Source: Clostridia bacterium (lineage in GTDB: Bacteria > Bacillota > Clostridia > Oscillospirales > Acutalibacteraceae). Taken from it: a stretch of DNA of 64,000 nt. Of the stretch, positions 23,038 to 33,119 are shown piece after piece; the stretch's first letter is position 1; each line of letters begins with the position of its first letter. The stretch spans positions 1 through 64,000 of the forward strand of contig JAFQSY010000083.1 in assembly GCA_017409265.1 (NCBI GenBank). Direction: 5' to 3'. Made by a program: the position numbers and the translations under genes. Below the pieces are notes generated by a model that saw only the letters and a list, made by a program, of their open reading frames with translations, had not been told where the DNA came from and did no database searches.

Positions 23038-23961
23038 TTATTTGTCTGAAATGATTTCCTTTGCGCTTGCGGCAAGACCTGCAATTCCCTGCAAATCGCT
23101 GGGAATGATAAGCTTTGTTGCCTGACCGTCAGCAGCTGCCTCGAAGGCTTCAAGGCTCTTGATTGTCAGATAGCCCTGACCGGGTGCAGCTTCATTGATA
23201 AGGCTAATTGCCTGTGCTCTTGCCTGCTCAACCTTAAGAATGGCCTCTGCTTCACCTTCGGCTTCTCTGATTTTGGCTTCCTTGATAGCTTCTGCAGCGA
23301 GAATTGCACTCTGCTTTTCAGCCTCTGCCGCAAGAATTTTGCTTTCTTTTTGACCTTCGGCAACGAGAATCTTACTTGCCTTTTCACCTTCAGCGGTGAG
23401 AATGGCTTCACGGCGCTGACGCTCTGCCTTCATCTGCTTTTCCATCGCATCCTGAATTTCCTTGGGAGGCAGAATGTTCTTGAGCTCAACTCTGTTGACC
23501 TTGATGCCCCAGGGGTCTGTTGCTTCGTCAAGGATTCCTCTGATTTTTGCGTTGATAACGTCTCTTGATGTGAGCGTGTGGTCAAGCTCCATTTCGCCGA
23601 TGATGTTTCGGAGAGTTGTAGCTGTCAGATTTTCAATAGCCGAAAGGGGTCTTTCAACGCCGTATGAGAAGAGCTTGGGGTCTGTAATCTGAAAGAAAAC
23701 AACCGTGTCTATCTGCATTGTAACGTTATCTTTTGTAATAACGGGCTGGGGCGGGAAATCAACAATCTGTTCCTTGAGAGAAACCTGCTTTGCAACTCTC
23801 TCAATAAAAGGAATTTTAACATGAAGACCCGTCTGCCAGGTTGTGCTGTATGTTCCGAGTCTTTCTATAACATAAGCCTTTGACTGGGGAACGATTTTGA
23901 TGTTGAGAATAACAACCGCAATGATTAATAATGCAAGAATGATGAGAATGATAAATTCCAT
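23038..23961 (-). CDS. SPFH/Band 7 (stomatin/QmcA-like) membrane protein
   Basis: This 307-residue protein has one N-terminal membrane segment (about 2-20). An SPFH domain follows at about 25-180, with VPQSKAYVIERLGTY, SLKEQIVDFPPQPV and the WGIKVNRVELKNILPP block. An Ala/Glu-rich coiled coil (190-260) ends in a conserved AAPGQGYLTIKSLEAF tail. Such proteins form ring-like assemblies in membrane microdomains and are usually paired with an NfeD partner, as here (31 bases upstream). The role in membrane quality control or protein scaffolding is family knowledge; no client protein is visible nearby. Confidence 0.92.
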   Translation of the reverse strand: MEFIILIILALLIIAVVILNIKIVPQSKAYVIERLGTYSTTWQTGLHVKIPFIERVAKQVSLKEQIVDFPPQPVITKDNVTMQIDTVVFFQITDPKLFSYGVERPLSAIENLTATTLRNIIGEMELDHTLTSRDVINAKIRGILDEATDPWGIKVNRVELKNILPPKEIQDAMEKQMKAERQRREAILTAEGEKASKILVAEGQKESKILAAEAEKQSAILAAEAIKEAKIREAEGEAEAILKVEQARAQAISLINEAAPGQGYLTIKSLEAFEAAADGQATKLIIPSDLQGIAGLAASAKEIISDK

Positions 23962-23992
23962 AAATAAATCCTCCTTAACCCTTGTTGTTTTT

Positions 23993-24433
23993 TTACTGTG
24001 CTTTTACGATGAGCTTTACGCCGTCAATTTTTTCAACCGTTACCCGTTCATCCTTTTTTAAAACCGAGCCGTCTGATGAGCGAGCGGTCCAGACGGTGCC
24101 GTTGACATGAACCTGTCCCTTGCCTTCAATGTTGTCAATATCTTCAACAACAATTGCTGTCTGCCCTATGCAGCGGTCAGCGTTTGTGGGCTGAACCCTT
24201 GTTTTGGTCAGCTTTCTTACGAGAGGACGGGTCGCAACAAGCGTAATTGCCGAAACAGCAACAAAAACAACCCATTGCAGCCAGACCTGTGCACCTAAAA
24301 GCTCTGCAACGATTGCTCCTGCCGCACCTGCGGCAAACCAGATTGTTACCATCTGAGCCGTTACCGCTTCAACGACGATAAGGATAACAAGCATAGCGAT
24401 CCAAAAAATCAGCATGGTAAATTCAAAATCCAT
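23993..24433 (-). CDS. NfeD-family membrane protein
   Basis: This 146-residue short NfeD protein has membrane segments at about 3-27 and 30-65 and a C-terminal OB-fold at about 85-146 (IGQTAIVVEDIDNIEGKGQV onward). It lacks the ClpP-like protease domain of long NfeD proteins. It is partnered with the downstream SPFH gene, the usual pairing. The start at 24433 is supported by AGGAGG 7 bases upstream; the upstream extension to 24484 has no such site. Confidence 0.9.
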   Translation of the reverse strand: MDFEFTMLIFWIAMLVILIVVEAVTAQMVTIWFAAGAAGAIVAELLGAQVWLQWVVFVAVSAITLVATRPLVRKLTKTRVQPTNADRCIGQTAIVVEDIDNIEGKGQVHVNGTVWTARSSDGSVLKKDERVTVEKIDGVKLIVKAQ

Positions 24434-24474
24434 TTGGTATTCCTCCTTTCCCAAGCTTTCGCTTGCTTGAATAT

Positions 24475-24503
24475 ATTCTACCACTTTTTTTGGTGCATTT
24501 CAA
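24475..24503 (-). promoter_or_regulatory. Promoter of the nfeD-SPFH operon
   Basis: On the minus strand TTGAAA (24503-24498), 17 bases, TAGAAT (24480-24475). Confidence 0.75.
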
Positions 24504-24561
24504 TATTTCCGAATACGAAACTTCCGATTTTACAATTCGTACATAAATTACATTTTAAAAA

Positions 24562-24942
24562 TCAAAAAATATTTTCAATATTTATTTTTTCTGCATTTAT
24601 CAGGTTTTCAATCTGATTAATTGCTTCAATGCATTTCTTCTTAAATTCTTCACGGTCGGAATGTTCGATTATCAGCGGAAGCGAAGTGATATCCTCTTCA
24701 AGCATATCCATACCCTCGTGCATTACCAGCGAGTGCAGAAGTTTTGAAGATTTTTCCCATTCTGCAAGAAGAATTTCTGTTTTTTCTTCCAACTCTTCGC
24801 TGGAACAGCTTTCGGAAAAGTCAATCAGTCCGTCTATTGTGCGCAGAAGAGAATCCATCTCAGCATTGAAAACGAACGATGACCATACCGACAGCGAAAC
24901 TGCCGTGACAATCAGAAAAACGGCGGCGGCAACTCTTTTCAA
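24562..24942 (-). CDS. DUF4363-type single-pass membrane protein
   Basis: This 126-residue protein has an N-terminal membrane anchor (about 3-22) and an acidic helical ectodomain or cytoplasmic domain (about 28-126). It fits the DUF4363 family, which typically accompanies DUF421/YetF proteins in Clostridia. Its ATG overlaps the DUF421 stop by 4 bases. Function is unknown. The pairing suggests the two act together at the membrane, possibly in sporulation or the envelope, but nothing in the sequence proves it. Confidence 0.75.
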   Translation of the reverse strand: MKRVAAAVFLIVTAVSLSVWSSFVFNAEMDSLLRTIDGLIDFSESCSSEELEEKTEILLAEWEKSSKLLHSLVMHEGMDMLEEDITSLPLIIEHSDREEFKKKCIEAINQIENLINAEKINIENIF

Positions 24943-25616
24943 TTTTCGTTATCCTTTCTTGCAATGTATGCAATTCCGTCTTTGTTTACGGTCATTATCA
25001 TTATTTCTTCAACAGGAATTTTGCTTGATAGAACAAGCTTTTGAATCTTGCTTATATCAAATTGTGACTGTTCAACAGCATTGTCAACAACCGCACCGTC
25101 GCAGATAACCGTGAACGGCATTCCTTTATCCGAAGGGCTGATTCCGAGGTCTTTGACGGTTGAATTTCTGTGTTCAGGCTTTAAGAGAACGCTGATTTTT
25201 CCGTTTGTTTCAAAAACAGCGTAAGATACCTGCGATATGTCAAAAACATCCTTCTGACGAAGAAGAGAAACCAGGTCGTTGAGCGATATGCGGAGCTTTT
25301 TGAGCGCTTTGATGTCGATTTCACCGTCGCGGATAATGATGACGGGATGCCCTTGAATGAATGCACGCAGTTTATTGCTTTTAAGACCGATTACCGATGA
25401 AAAAATTTCGTAAGCAACGAGAGCGAAAAGAGCAACAACCGAGTGAAGAATCGGAACGCTGTTATCCTGCATGGGTATAGATGCTATTTCCGAAAGCAGA
25501 ATTGTGACAACAAGTTCCGAAGGCTGAAGCTCTCCTATCTGCCGTTTGCCCATAATCCGCATGAGAAAAATTATAATCACATACAGAACGGTTGCTCTGA
25601 TTAATGTAACAACCAT
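24939..25616 (-). CDS. DUF421/YetF-family membrane protein
   Basis: This 225-residue protein has three N-terminal membrane segments, with the hallmark MRIMGKRQIGELQPSELVVT between helices 1 and 2. A C-terminal cytoplasmic YetF domain (about 80-215) follows, containing RISLNDLVSLLRQKDVFDI and LKPEHRNSTVKDLGI. YetF-like proteins are widespread in spore formers, with paralogues linked to spore envelope physiology. Molecular activity is unknown. It is followed by its usual DUF4363 partner. Confidence 0.88.
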   Translation of the reverse strand: MVVTLIRATVLYVIIIFLMRIMGKRQIGELQPSELVVTILLSEIASIPMQDNSVPILHSVVALFALVAYEIFSSVIGLKSNKLRAFIQGHPVIIIRDGEIDIKALKKLRISLNDLVSLLRQKDVFDISQVSYAVFETNGKISVLLKPEHRNSTVKDLGISPSDKGMPFTVICDGAVVDNAVEQSQFDISKIQKLVLSSKIPVEEIMIMTVNKDGIAYIARKDNEN

Positions 25617-25672
25617 AAAATCATCCTTTCGCAGATATTTTATAATTTTTATGTATCTTTATGCGGCAATGA

Positions 25673-25701
25673 TTGACTAAATATTTAAAAAATAGTATAA
25701 T
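25673..25701 (+). promoter_or_regulatory. Promoter of the ROK-SIS-GH2 operon
   Basis: TTGACT (25673-25678), 17 bases, TATAAT (25696-25701). Confidence 0.85.
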
Positions 25702-25728
25702 TAACCATCATTCAAAAGGCGGTGTTAT

Positions 25729-26685
25729 ATGAAATATTACCTCGGAATGGATATCGGCGGAACAAAATGCGCCGTTATTTTAAGTGAAAAAAATGCAGCA
25801 TCGGTCAAGGATAAAATACGTTTTGAAACAAGAGTTGAACGCGGATATGCCGAAATTGTTGAACAGCTTATTTCTTCCGCGCGTGAGATACTTGAAAGAA
25901 ACGGTATAGATGCATCGGATGTCCTTGCATGCGGAGTCAGCTGCGGAGGTCCGCTTGACAGCGACAGGGGAATAATTATGCGTCCGCCAAATCTTCCCGA
26001 CTGGGATAATGTTCCGCTTGCGGATATGGTTAAGGATGCACTCGGAATACCGTGCAAGGTCAGAAATGATGCCGATGCGTGTGCTCTTGCGGAATGGCAG
26101 TTCGGCGCAGGCAGAGGAACCAAAAACATGATTTTTCTCACCTTCGGAACAGGCATGGGTGCAGGACTTATCCTTGACGGAAAGCTTTATTCGGGCTCAT
26201 GCGGCACGGCAGGCGAGGTCGGTCATATCAGACTTGATGCCGACGGACCTGCGGCTTACGGCAAAGCGGGCTCTTTTGAGGGATTTTGCAGCGGTGCGGG
26301 CATTGCCGTTATGGGCAAGAAAATGCTTTCAATTTATAACGGAACAACAATCATTCCGAGAGATAATGTGACCGCAAAAACCATTGCTGATGCGGCAGTC
26401 AACGGTGATAAGCTTGCAAATGCCATTTACCGCAGATGCGGAGAAAAGCTCGGTTTGGGAATTTCAATTCTGATTGATATTCTCAACCCCGAAAGAATAG
26501 TAATCGGCAGTATTTATCAGCGTTCGGGATTTCTGCTTGCGGATGCAATGAATGAAACTATAAAGAAAGAAGCTCTTGCAATTTCTGCGGAATGCTGTAA
26601 AATAGTTCCTGCAATGCTCGGTGATGAAATAGGCGATTTTGCCGCCATAGGTGTTGCAAAGGATTTTGCGGAGGCTAAAAAATGA
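25729..26685 (+). CDS. ROK-family sugar kinase
   Basis: This 318-residue ASKHA-fold kinase has the N-terminal phosphate loop MDIGGTKCAVIL, the catalytic-base region KVRNDADACALAEW, the adenosine motif FGTGMGAGLILDG and the ROK signature GEVGHIRLDADG. It would phosphorylate a hexose or amino sugar with ATP. The zinc-binding cysteine cluster (CxCGxxGCxE) seen in many ROK kinases is absent; the region reads GPAAYGKAGSFEGFC. No DNA-binding domain is attached, so it is an enzyme rather than a ROK repressor. It overlaps the SIS gene by 4 bases, suggesting joint action on one sugar. The substrate is not assignable from sequence. Confidence 0.85.
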   Translation: MKYYLGMDIGGTKCAVILSEKNAASVKDKIRFETRVERGYAEIVEQLISSAREILERNGIDASDVLACGVSCGGPLDSDRGIIMRPPNLPDWDNVPLADMVKDALGIPCKVRNDADACALAEWQFGAGRGTKNMIFLTFGTGMGAGLILDGKLYSGSCGTAGEVGHIRLDADGPAAYGKAGSFEGFCSGAGIAVMGKKMLSIYNGTTIIPRDNVTAKTIADAAVNGDKLANAIYRRCGEKLGLGISILIDILNPERIVIGSIYQRSGFLLADAMNETIKKEALAISAECCKIVPAMLGDEIGDFAAIGVAKDFAEAKK

Positions 26686-27302
26686 CGGATATAATCTTTG
26701 ATGAACTTTTCGAGAGATATCCCGTTCTCGGCGAATGTAGAACAGATATACTAAAAATATATGAAATAATGGCGGAATGCTTTGAAAACGGCGGAAAAAT
26801 TCTTTGCTGCGGCAATGGCGGCTCCGCTGCAGACTGCGACCATTTTGCAGGTGAGCTTTTAAAGGGGTTTCTCAAAAAAAGACCTCTTTCTGACGGCGAA
26901 AAGCAGAAATTCGGTGATAAATTCATTGCCGACAATCTGCAAAAAGGTCTGCCTGCAATTTCACTTTGCGCTCATTCGGCATTAATGACGGCTTTTTCAA
27001 ATGATGCAGTACCTTCACTTGTTTTTGCACAGCAGGTCTATGCCTATGCCAAAAGCGGAGATGTTCTTCTCTGCTTCAGTACCTCAGGCAATTCCGAAAA
27101 TATAGTATATGCAGCTGAAACGGCTTTGGCGGCAGATATGAAAGTGATTTCCGTCACGGGTGAAAAAGAGAGCGCACTCTCAAGATTTTCCGATGTTTGC
27201 ATAAAGCTTCCTGCAACAGATACCTTCAAGGTGCAGGAGCTGACTTTGCCTGTCTATCATTGTCTTGCAGCAATGCTGGAAGATAAAATTTTTGATGAAT
27301 AA
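26682..27302 (+). CDS. SIS-domain phosphosugar isomerase (GmhA-like)
   Basis: This 206-residue protein with a single SIS domain resembles sedoheptulose-7-phosphate isomerase (GmhA) and its relative DiaA. Motifs are CGNGGSAADCDHFAGEL (about 44-60) and LLCFSTSGNSENIVYAA (about 128-144). GmhA proteins use a Zn site built from His and Glu residues; H56 and nearby residues could serve. It sits between a ROK kinase and a GH2 glycosidase, with no other heptose pathway genes. It may isomerise another phosphosugar released by the glycosidase and phosphorylated by the kinase. That coupling is an inference. Confidence 0.82.
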   Translation: MTDIIFDELFERYPVLGECRTDILKIYEIMAECFENGGKILCCGNGGSAADCDHFAGELLKGFLKKRPLSDGEKQKFGDKFIADNLQKGLPAISLCAHSALMTAFSNDAVPSLVFAQQVYAYAKSGDVLLCFSTSGNSENIVYAAETALAADMKVISVTGEKESALSRFSDVCIKLPATDTFKVQELTLPVYHCLAAMLEDKIFDE

Positions 27303-27326
27303 CAACAATTCAAAGGAGATAAAGCT

Positions 27327-29036
27327 ATGATTAACATACCAAGATATGAGCATCCGAATCCGCAGTCTGAAAGAGCAAACTGGCTCAATCTCAACGGTGA
27401 ATGGGATTTTGAATTTGATTTTGGCAACAGCAAATTTGAGTCGGGTATTCTCGCAAGAGGGGATTGGGAAACAAAGATTATTGTTCCTTTCTGTCCCCAA
27501 AGTAAGCTTTCGGGCATAGAATATACGGATTTCATTCCTGCCGTGTGGTACAGAAGAACTTTTGAAATTACTGCCGCACAGCTTGAAGGCAGAGTTATAC
27601 TTCATTTTGGTGCCGTTGACTATGAAACAAAGGTTTACATTAACGGCAAATTTGCGGGAACTCATAAGGGCGGTTATTCTTCATTTAAATTTGATATAAC
27701 CGAATATCTCACCGAGGGTGAGAATACGGTTATCGTAAATGCTGTTGATGATGAAAGAAATCCTCTTATTCCCAGAGGAAAGCAGAGCGAAGAACTCAAA
27801 TCCCACGGCTGTGATTATACAAGAACAACAGGCATATGGCAGACTGTATGGCTTGAATTTGTTCCCAAGGCATACATAAAAAGCTTCAAGCTTTTCCCTG
27901 ATTATATCAACGGAACAGTTGCAGTTACAGCTGTTGTTGAGGGCGAGGGAGAACTTAAAGCAGAGGCTTTCTTTAACGGTAAGCCTATGGGCAGCTTTGA
28001 AAAGACTGCAGGCGCAACTGTTACAGGTGAAATAGATCTTTCAGAAATTCATCTCTGGGAGGTCGGCTGCGGCAGACTTTACGATTTGACTCTTACTTTC
28101 GGCGATGACGAAGTAAAGAGCTATTTTGGACTTCGCAACGTTAAGCTTGATGATTATAAATTTCTCATCAACGGCAAGTCTGTTTTCCAAAGACTTGTTC
28201 TTGACCAGGGCTTCTATCCCGACGGTATTTACACCGCTCCGAGCGATGAAGCACTCGAGAATGATATCAGAATTTCAGTTGCGGTCGGCTTTAACGGCGC
28301 AAGACTTCATCAGAAGGTTTTTGAGCCGAGATTCCTTTATCATTGTGACAGACTCGGCTACATTGTTTGGGGTGAATACGGCAACTGGGGTCTTGATTGG
28401 TCAAACCGTGACGCTCTCGGTGCAATGCTTCCCGAGTGGTGCGAATGCGTTGAAAGAGATTTCAACCATCCTTCAATCATCGGCTGGTGCCCGTTCAACG
28501 AAACATGGGATATCAAGGGCAGAAAGCAGTATGACGAAGTGATTTCAACAATCTATAAAGTCACAAAGCATATGGATGAAACCCGTCCCTGCATTGATAC
28601 AAGCGGTAACTTCCACACAATAACAGACATCTATGATGTTCATGATTATGAGCAGGATTATCATGTTTTCAAAGAGAATTATGACAAGCTTATGACGGAA
28701 GGCGTTTTTTATGAAAGATTTCCCGACAGACAGATGTATAGCGGCAAGGGCTGTGCATGGGTCAGCGAATACGGTGGACTTCAGTGGTCAAGAGGCGACA
28801 GAGGCGACGCATGGGGCTACGGTAATGCTCCCAAAACAGAGGAAGAGCTTGTTGAAAGATATGCAGGGCTTACAAACGCATTGCTTGATAACAACAGAAT
28901 GTTCGGCTTCTGCTATACACAGCTTTATGATATAGAGCAGGAACAGAACGGTCTTTATTATTACGACAGAACACCCAAATTCGATACTGAGATTTTCAGA
29001 AAAATCAATTCGCGCAAGGCGGCAATTGAAGATTAA
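27327..29036 (+). CDS. Glycoside hydrolase family 2 enzyme
   Basis: This 569-residue GH2 protein has an N-terminal jelly-roll sugar-binding domain (about 10-180), an Ig-like domain (about 185-270) and a TIM-barrel catalytic domain (about 275-560). The catalytic acid/base is E392 in PFNETWD and the nucleophile is E481 in WVSEYGG. The length is that of beta-glucuronidase or short beta-galactosidase-type GH2 proteins. It has no signal peptide and is cytoplasmic, so it acts on imported oligosaccharides or glycosides. It is the third gene of the ROK-SIS-GH2 operon with AAAGGAG before its ATG. Specificity (galactose, glucuronate, mannose) cannot be read here. Confidence 0.88.
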   Translation: MINIPRYEHPNPQSERANWLNLNGEWDFEFDFGNSKFESGILARGDWETKIIVPFCPQSKLSGIEYTDFIPAVWYRRTFEITAAQLEGRVILHFGAVDYETKVYINGKFAGTHKGGYSSFKFDITEYLTEGENTVIVNAVDDERNPLIPRGKQSEELKSHGCDYTRTTGIWQTVWLEFVPKAYIKSFKLFPDYINGTVAVTAVVEGEGELKAEAFFNGKPMGSFEKTAGATVTGEIDLSEIHLWEVGCGRLYDLTLTFGDDEVKSYFGLRNVKLDDYKFLINGKSVFQRLVLDQGFYPDGIYTAPSDEALENDIRISVAVGFNGARLHQKVFEPRFLYHCDRLGYIVWGEYGNWGLDWSNRDALGAMLPEWCECVERDFNHPSIIGWCPFNETWDIKGRKQYDEVISTIYKVTKHMDETRPCIDTSGNFHTITDIYDVHDYEQDYHVFKENYDKLMTEGVFYERFPDRQMYSGKGCAWVSEYGGLQWSRGDRGDAWGYGNAPKTEEELVERYAGLTNALLDNNRMFGFCYTQLYDIEQEQNGLYYYDRTPKFDTEIFRKINSRKAAIED

Positions 29037-29042
29037 TAACAA

Positions 29043-29081
29043 AAGGGAGCTTCTTCACTTTATTAGTGAGGAAACTCCCTT
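29043..29081. terminator. Bidirectional terminator after the GH2 gene
   Basis: An imperfect 16-bp stem (29043-29058 with 29066-29081, one mismatch, one wobble) encloses TTTATTA and is followed by TGTTTTAT. Confidence 0.8.
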
Positions 29082-29084
29082 GTT

Positions 29085-29639
29085 TTATAGTGTGATGTTT
29101 ATTGCTTTATAAAAATTATTCCCGTTTTGTGCGGTAAAGTTCATAATGTTCTTGTTCCATTCAACAGAAAAATCTCCCGAGCTTATCGCACGGTATCCGT
29201 CATCGGTGTTGAAATTCTCTTTATATGTAACAATTATCGGATTTATGCGCTCATAAAAATTAATTCCGCCGCCTAAAAGAAAAGACCATTCTTCTGCAAC
29301 AACCGTGTGTTCTCCGTTCGGCGAGGAAAATTCATAATATTTGCAGACTTTATTATCAGAAGCCGAAGTTAAAGCGAAACAGCCGACAACGCAGATGCAG
29401 AAAATTCTTATGACTGAGTTTAAAACTATCCGTTTTTCTGTTTTGGATATAATTGCAGTTATTGCCGAAATCAAAAGACAAATTGCCGCGCAAGATGCAA
29501 ATACAGCAGTCAGAGTGTTGCTGTTTACCGTACCGATAAGAAAACTGAATTTGCTGTATTTTTCTACAAAAAATACGGCTGCTGCAAACGAAGCGAAAAT
29601 TGCGGATAATATTTCAAAAACCGTTTTTATTTTTTTCAT
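29085..29639 (-). CDS. Hypothetical membrane protein
   Basis: I do not recognise this 184-residue protein. It has three hydrophobic segments in its first 100 residues (about 8-26, 35-62 and 72-92) and a soluble C-terminal domain of about 80 residues. That domain contains YYEFSSPNGEHTVVAEEWSF, resembling extracellular domains that read as beta-rich. Start ATG 29639 is supported by AAGGTGAT 7 bases upstream; two further start codons (29645, 29648) overlap that site. It is a single gene that converges on the GH2 operon and diverges from yunB. Confidence 0.65.
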   Translation of the reverse strand: MKKIKTVFEILSAIFASFAAAVFFVEKYSKFSFLIGTVNSNTLTAVFASCAAICLLISAITAIISKTEKRIVLNSVIRIFCICVVGCFALTSASDNKVCKYYEFSSPNGEHTVVAEEWSFLLGGGINFYERINPIIVTYKENFNTDDGYRAISSGDFSVEWNKNIMNFTAQNGNNFYKAINITL

Positions 29640-29788
29640 ATTCATCACCTTGAATCAGTTTATCATAAAAAATCAGTCTGAATATTAACCTGGTATTAAG
29701 TATTTGTAAAAAGTAAAAATATGGTTTTGGAGGTGAAAACAGTCTGCAGTCTGTAAAATCCCCGCATATAATAAAAGGGGTGGTTTAT

Positions 29789-30418
29789 GTGAGATACAGA
29801 CGCTTTTACCGTCAAAGAAATCCTGCCGTGTTCGGAATTATATGTGCGGTTATCATAATTTTAATATCAATTTTATTGCTTGATGCAAGGCTTCGGCCTG
29901 CTGTTTATGACCTTGCAGCGCTTGAAGCTTATGCAATTTCATCGAAGAGGGTCAATTCTGCCGTTGAGAAAATTCTTTCGCAGAATGCGCCTGCATATTT
30001 CGAGCTTGTCAGCATAAATTACAGCGACAGCAACGCCATAACGGGCATCACAACAGATATAGTAAAGATGAATCTTTTTAAGTCGCAGGTTACAAATGCT
30101 ATAGACAGCGAGTTCAATTCAATGGGTGAAACAGATGTTTCCGTTGCGCTCGGTACGGCAAGCGGAATAGTCCTTTTTTCGGGCATGGGGCCGTATGTTG
30201 ATGTTGATATCGGCTTTTCTTCATCAACCAAAACGGATTTTGAAAATGTTTTTGAAAGTGCAGGAATAAATCAGACCCAGCACAGCGTTATGCTCAATGT
30301 TGAAACAACGGTTATGCTAAGCCTTTCTGGCAGGCGGATTCCCAAAACTGTTGAAACCTCATTCTGCGTTGCACAGACAGTGATAGTCGGCTCCGTTCCC
30401 GATGTTATGGTCGAATAA
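29789..30418 (+). CDS. yunB: Sporulation protein YunB
   Basis: This 209-residue protein has an Arg-rich N-terminus (MRYRRFYRQR), one membrane anchor (about 11-33) and a conserved exported domain. The family-typical end is RRIPKTVETSFCVAQTVIVG followed by VPD. YunB is a mother-cell-expressed, forespore-surface-related protein in Bacillus and is widespread in spore-forming Firmicutes. Start GTG 29789 is preferred because AAGGGG lies 8 bases upstream; GTG 29780 overlaps that site. Its presence indicates the organism can, or recently could, sporulate. It is monocistronic ahead of the ligA promoter. Confidence 0.88.
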   Translation: MRYRRFYRQRNPAVFGIICAVIIILISILLLDARLRPAVYDLAALEAYAISSKRVNSAVEKILSQNAPAYFELVSINYSDSNAITGITTDIVKMNLFKSQVTNAIDSEFNSMGETDVSVALGTASGIVLFSGMGPYVDVDIGFSSSTKTDFENVFESAGINQTQHSVMLNVETTVMLSLSGRRIPKTVETSFCVAQTVIVGSVPDVMVE

Positions 30419-30423
30419 AAATA

Positions 30424-30452
30424 TTGATTTTACATAACATAATTGGTATAAT
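30424..30452 (+). promoter_or_regulatory. Promoter of ligA
   Basis: TTGATT (30424-30429), 17 bases, TATAAT (30447-30452). Confidence 0.85.
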
Positions 30453-30469
30453 ATATCCATTAAAATTAA

Positions 30470-32805
<2,336 letters not shown>

Positions 32806-32808
32806 TGC

Positions 32809-32837
32809 TTGCAAAAACAAAATTCTTGTGATACAAT
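32809..32837 (+). promoter_or_regulatory. Promoter of the pheST T-box operon
   Basis: TTGCAA (32809-32814), 17 bases, TACAAT (32832-32837). It begins 4 bases after the GcvH-like stop codon, and the T-box RNA would start at about 32844. Confidence 0.82.
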
Positions 32838-32843
32838 ATGCGA

Positions 32844-33089
32844 GATATGCAAACGCAGAGATCGGGAGAGTAAGCAATTTTTGCACACCCAAGAGAAAAT
32901 CCGTCATCGGCTGGGAGCGGATTGTGTGCGGCTTTGCCGAAGTTCACCCGTGAGCGGTGCGTCTGAAACGAGCAGTAGGGCGCAACGGCTTATCCCCGTT
33001 ACGGATATTAAAGCGCACGGCTTTTGCCGTGAACGCAGGGTGGTACCGCGGATTCTTTTCGTCCCTCGTCATTCGACGGGGGATTTTTT
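32844..33089 (+). promoter_or_regulatory. T-box leader (Phe specifier UUC)
   Basis: The leader shows the T-box hallmarks: AGAGATCGGGAGAGTAAGC near the base of stem I (32857-32875), the specifier region GAAGTTCACC with Phe codon TTC at 32943-32945, and the T-box core AGGGTGGTACCGCG at 33037-33050. UGGU at 33041-33044 is ready to pair with an uncharged tRNA ending ACCA. A terminator hairpin follows. Uncharged tRNA-Phe should stabilise the antiterminator and switch on pheST. Confidence 0.95.
33062..33089 (+). terminator. T-box-controlled terminator
   Basis: A 9-bp stem TCCCTCGTC/GACGGGGGA (one G-U pair) with loop ATTC is followed by TTTTTT at 33084-33089. Its 5' arm would be sequestered in the antiterminator form. 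Confidence 0.9.
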
Positions 33090-33119
33090 AATTGTAAATT
33101 ATGAAAGGATTGATATAAA

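Noticed and set aside
24485..24561. Search for a terminator after the DUF4363 gene
   Set aside because: Only AT-rich sequence with no stem of useful length was found; it mainly holds the nfeD promoter.
29720..29771. GGAGGTGA followed by a tiny GTG frame, and a CATATAAT box that resembles a SigE -10 before yunB
   Set aside because: The tiny frame codes only seven residues. The box is too close to the start and no matching -35 (ATA-type) element is present at the right distance.
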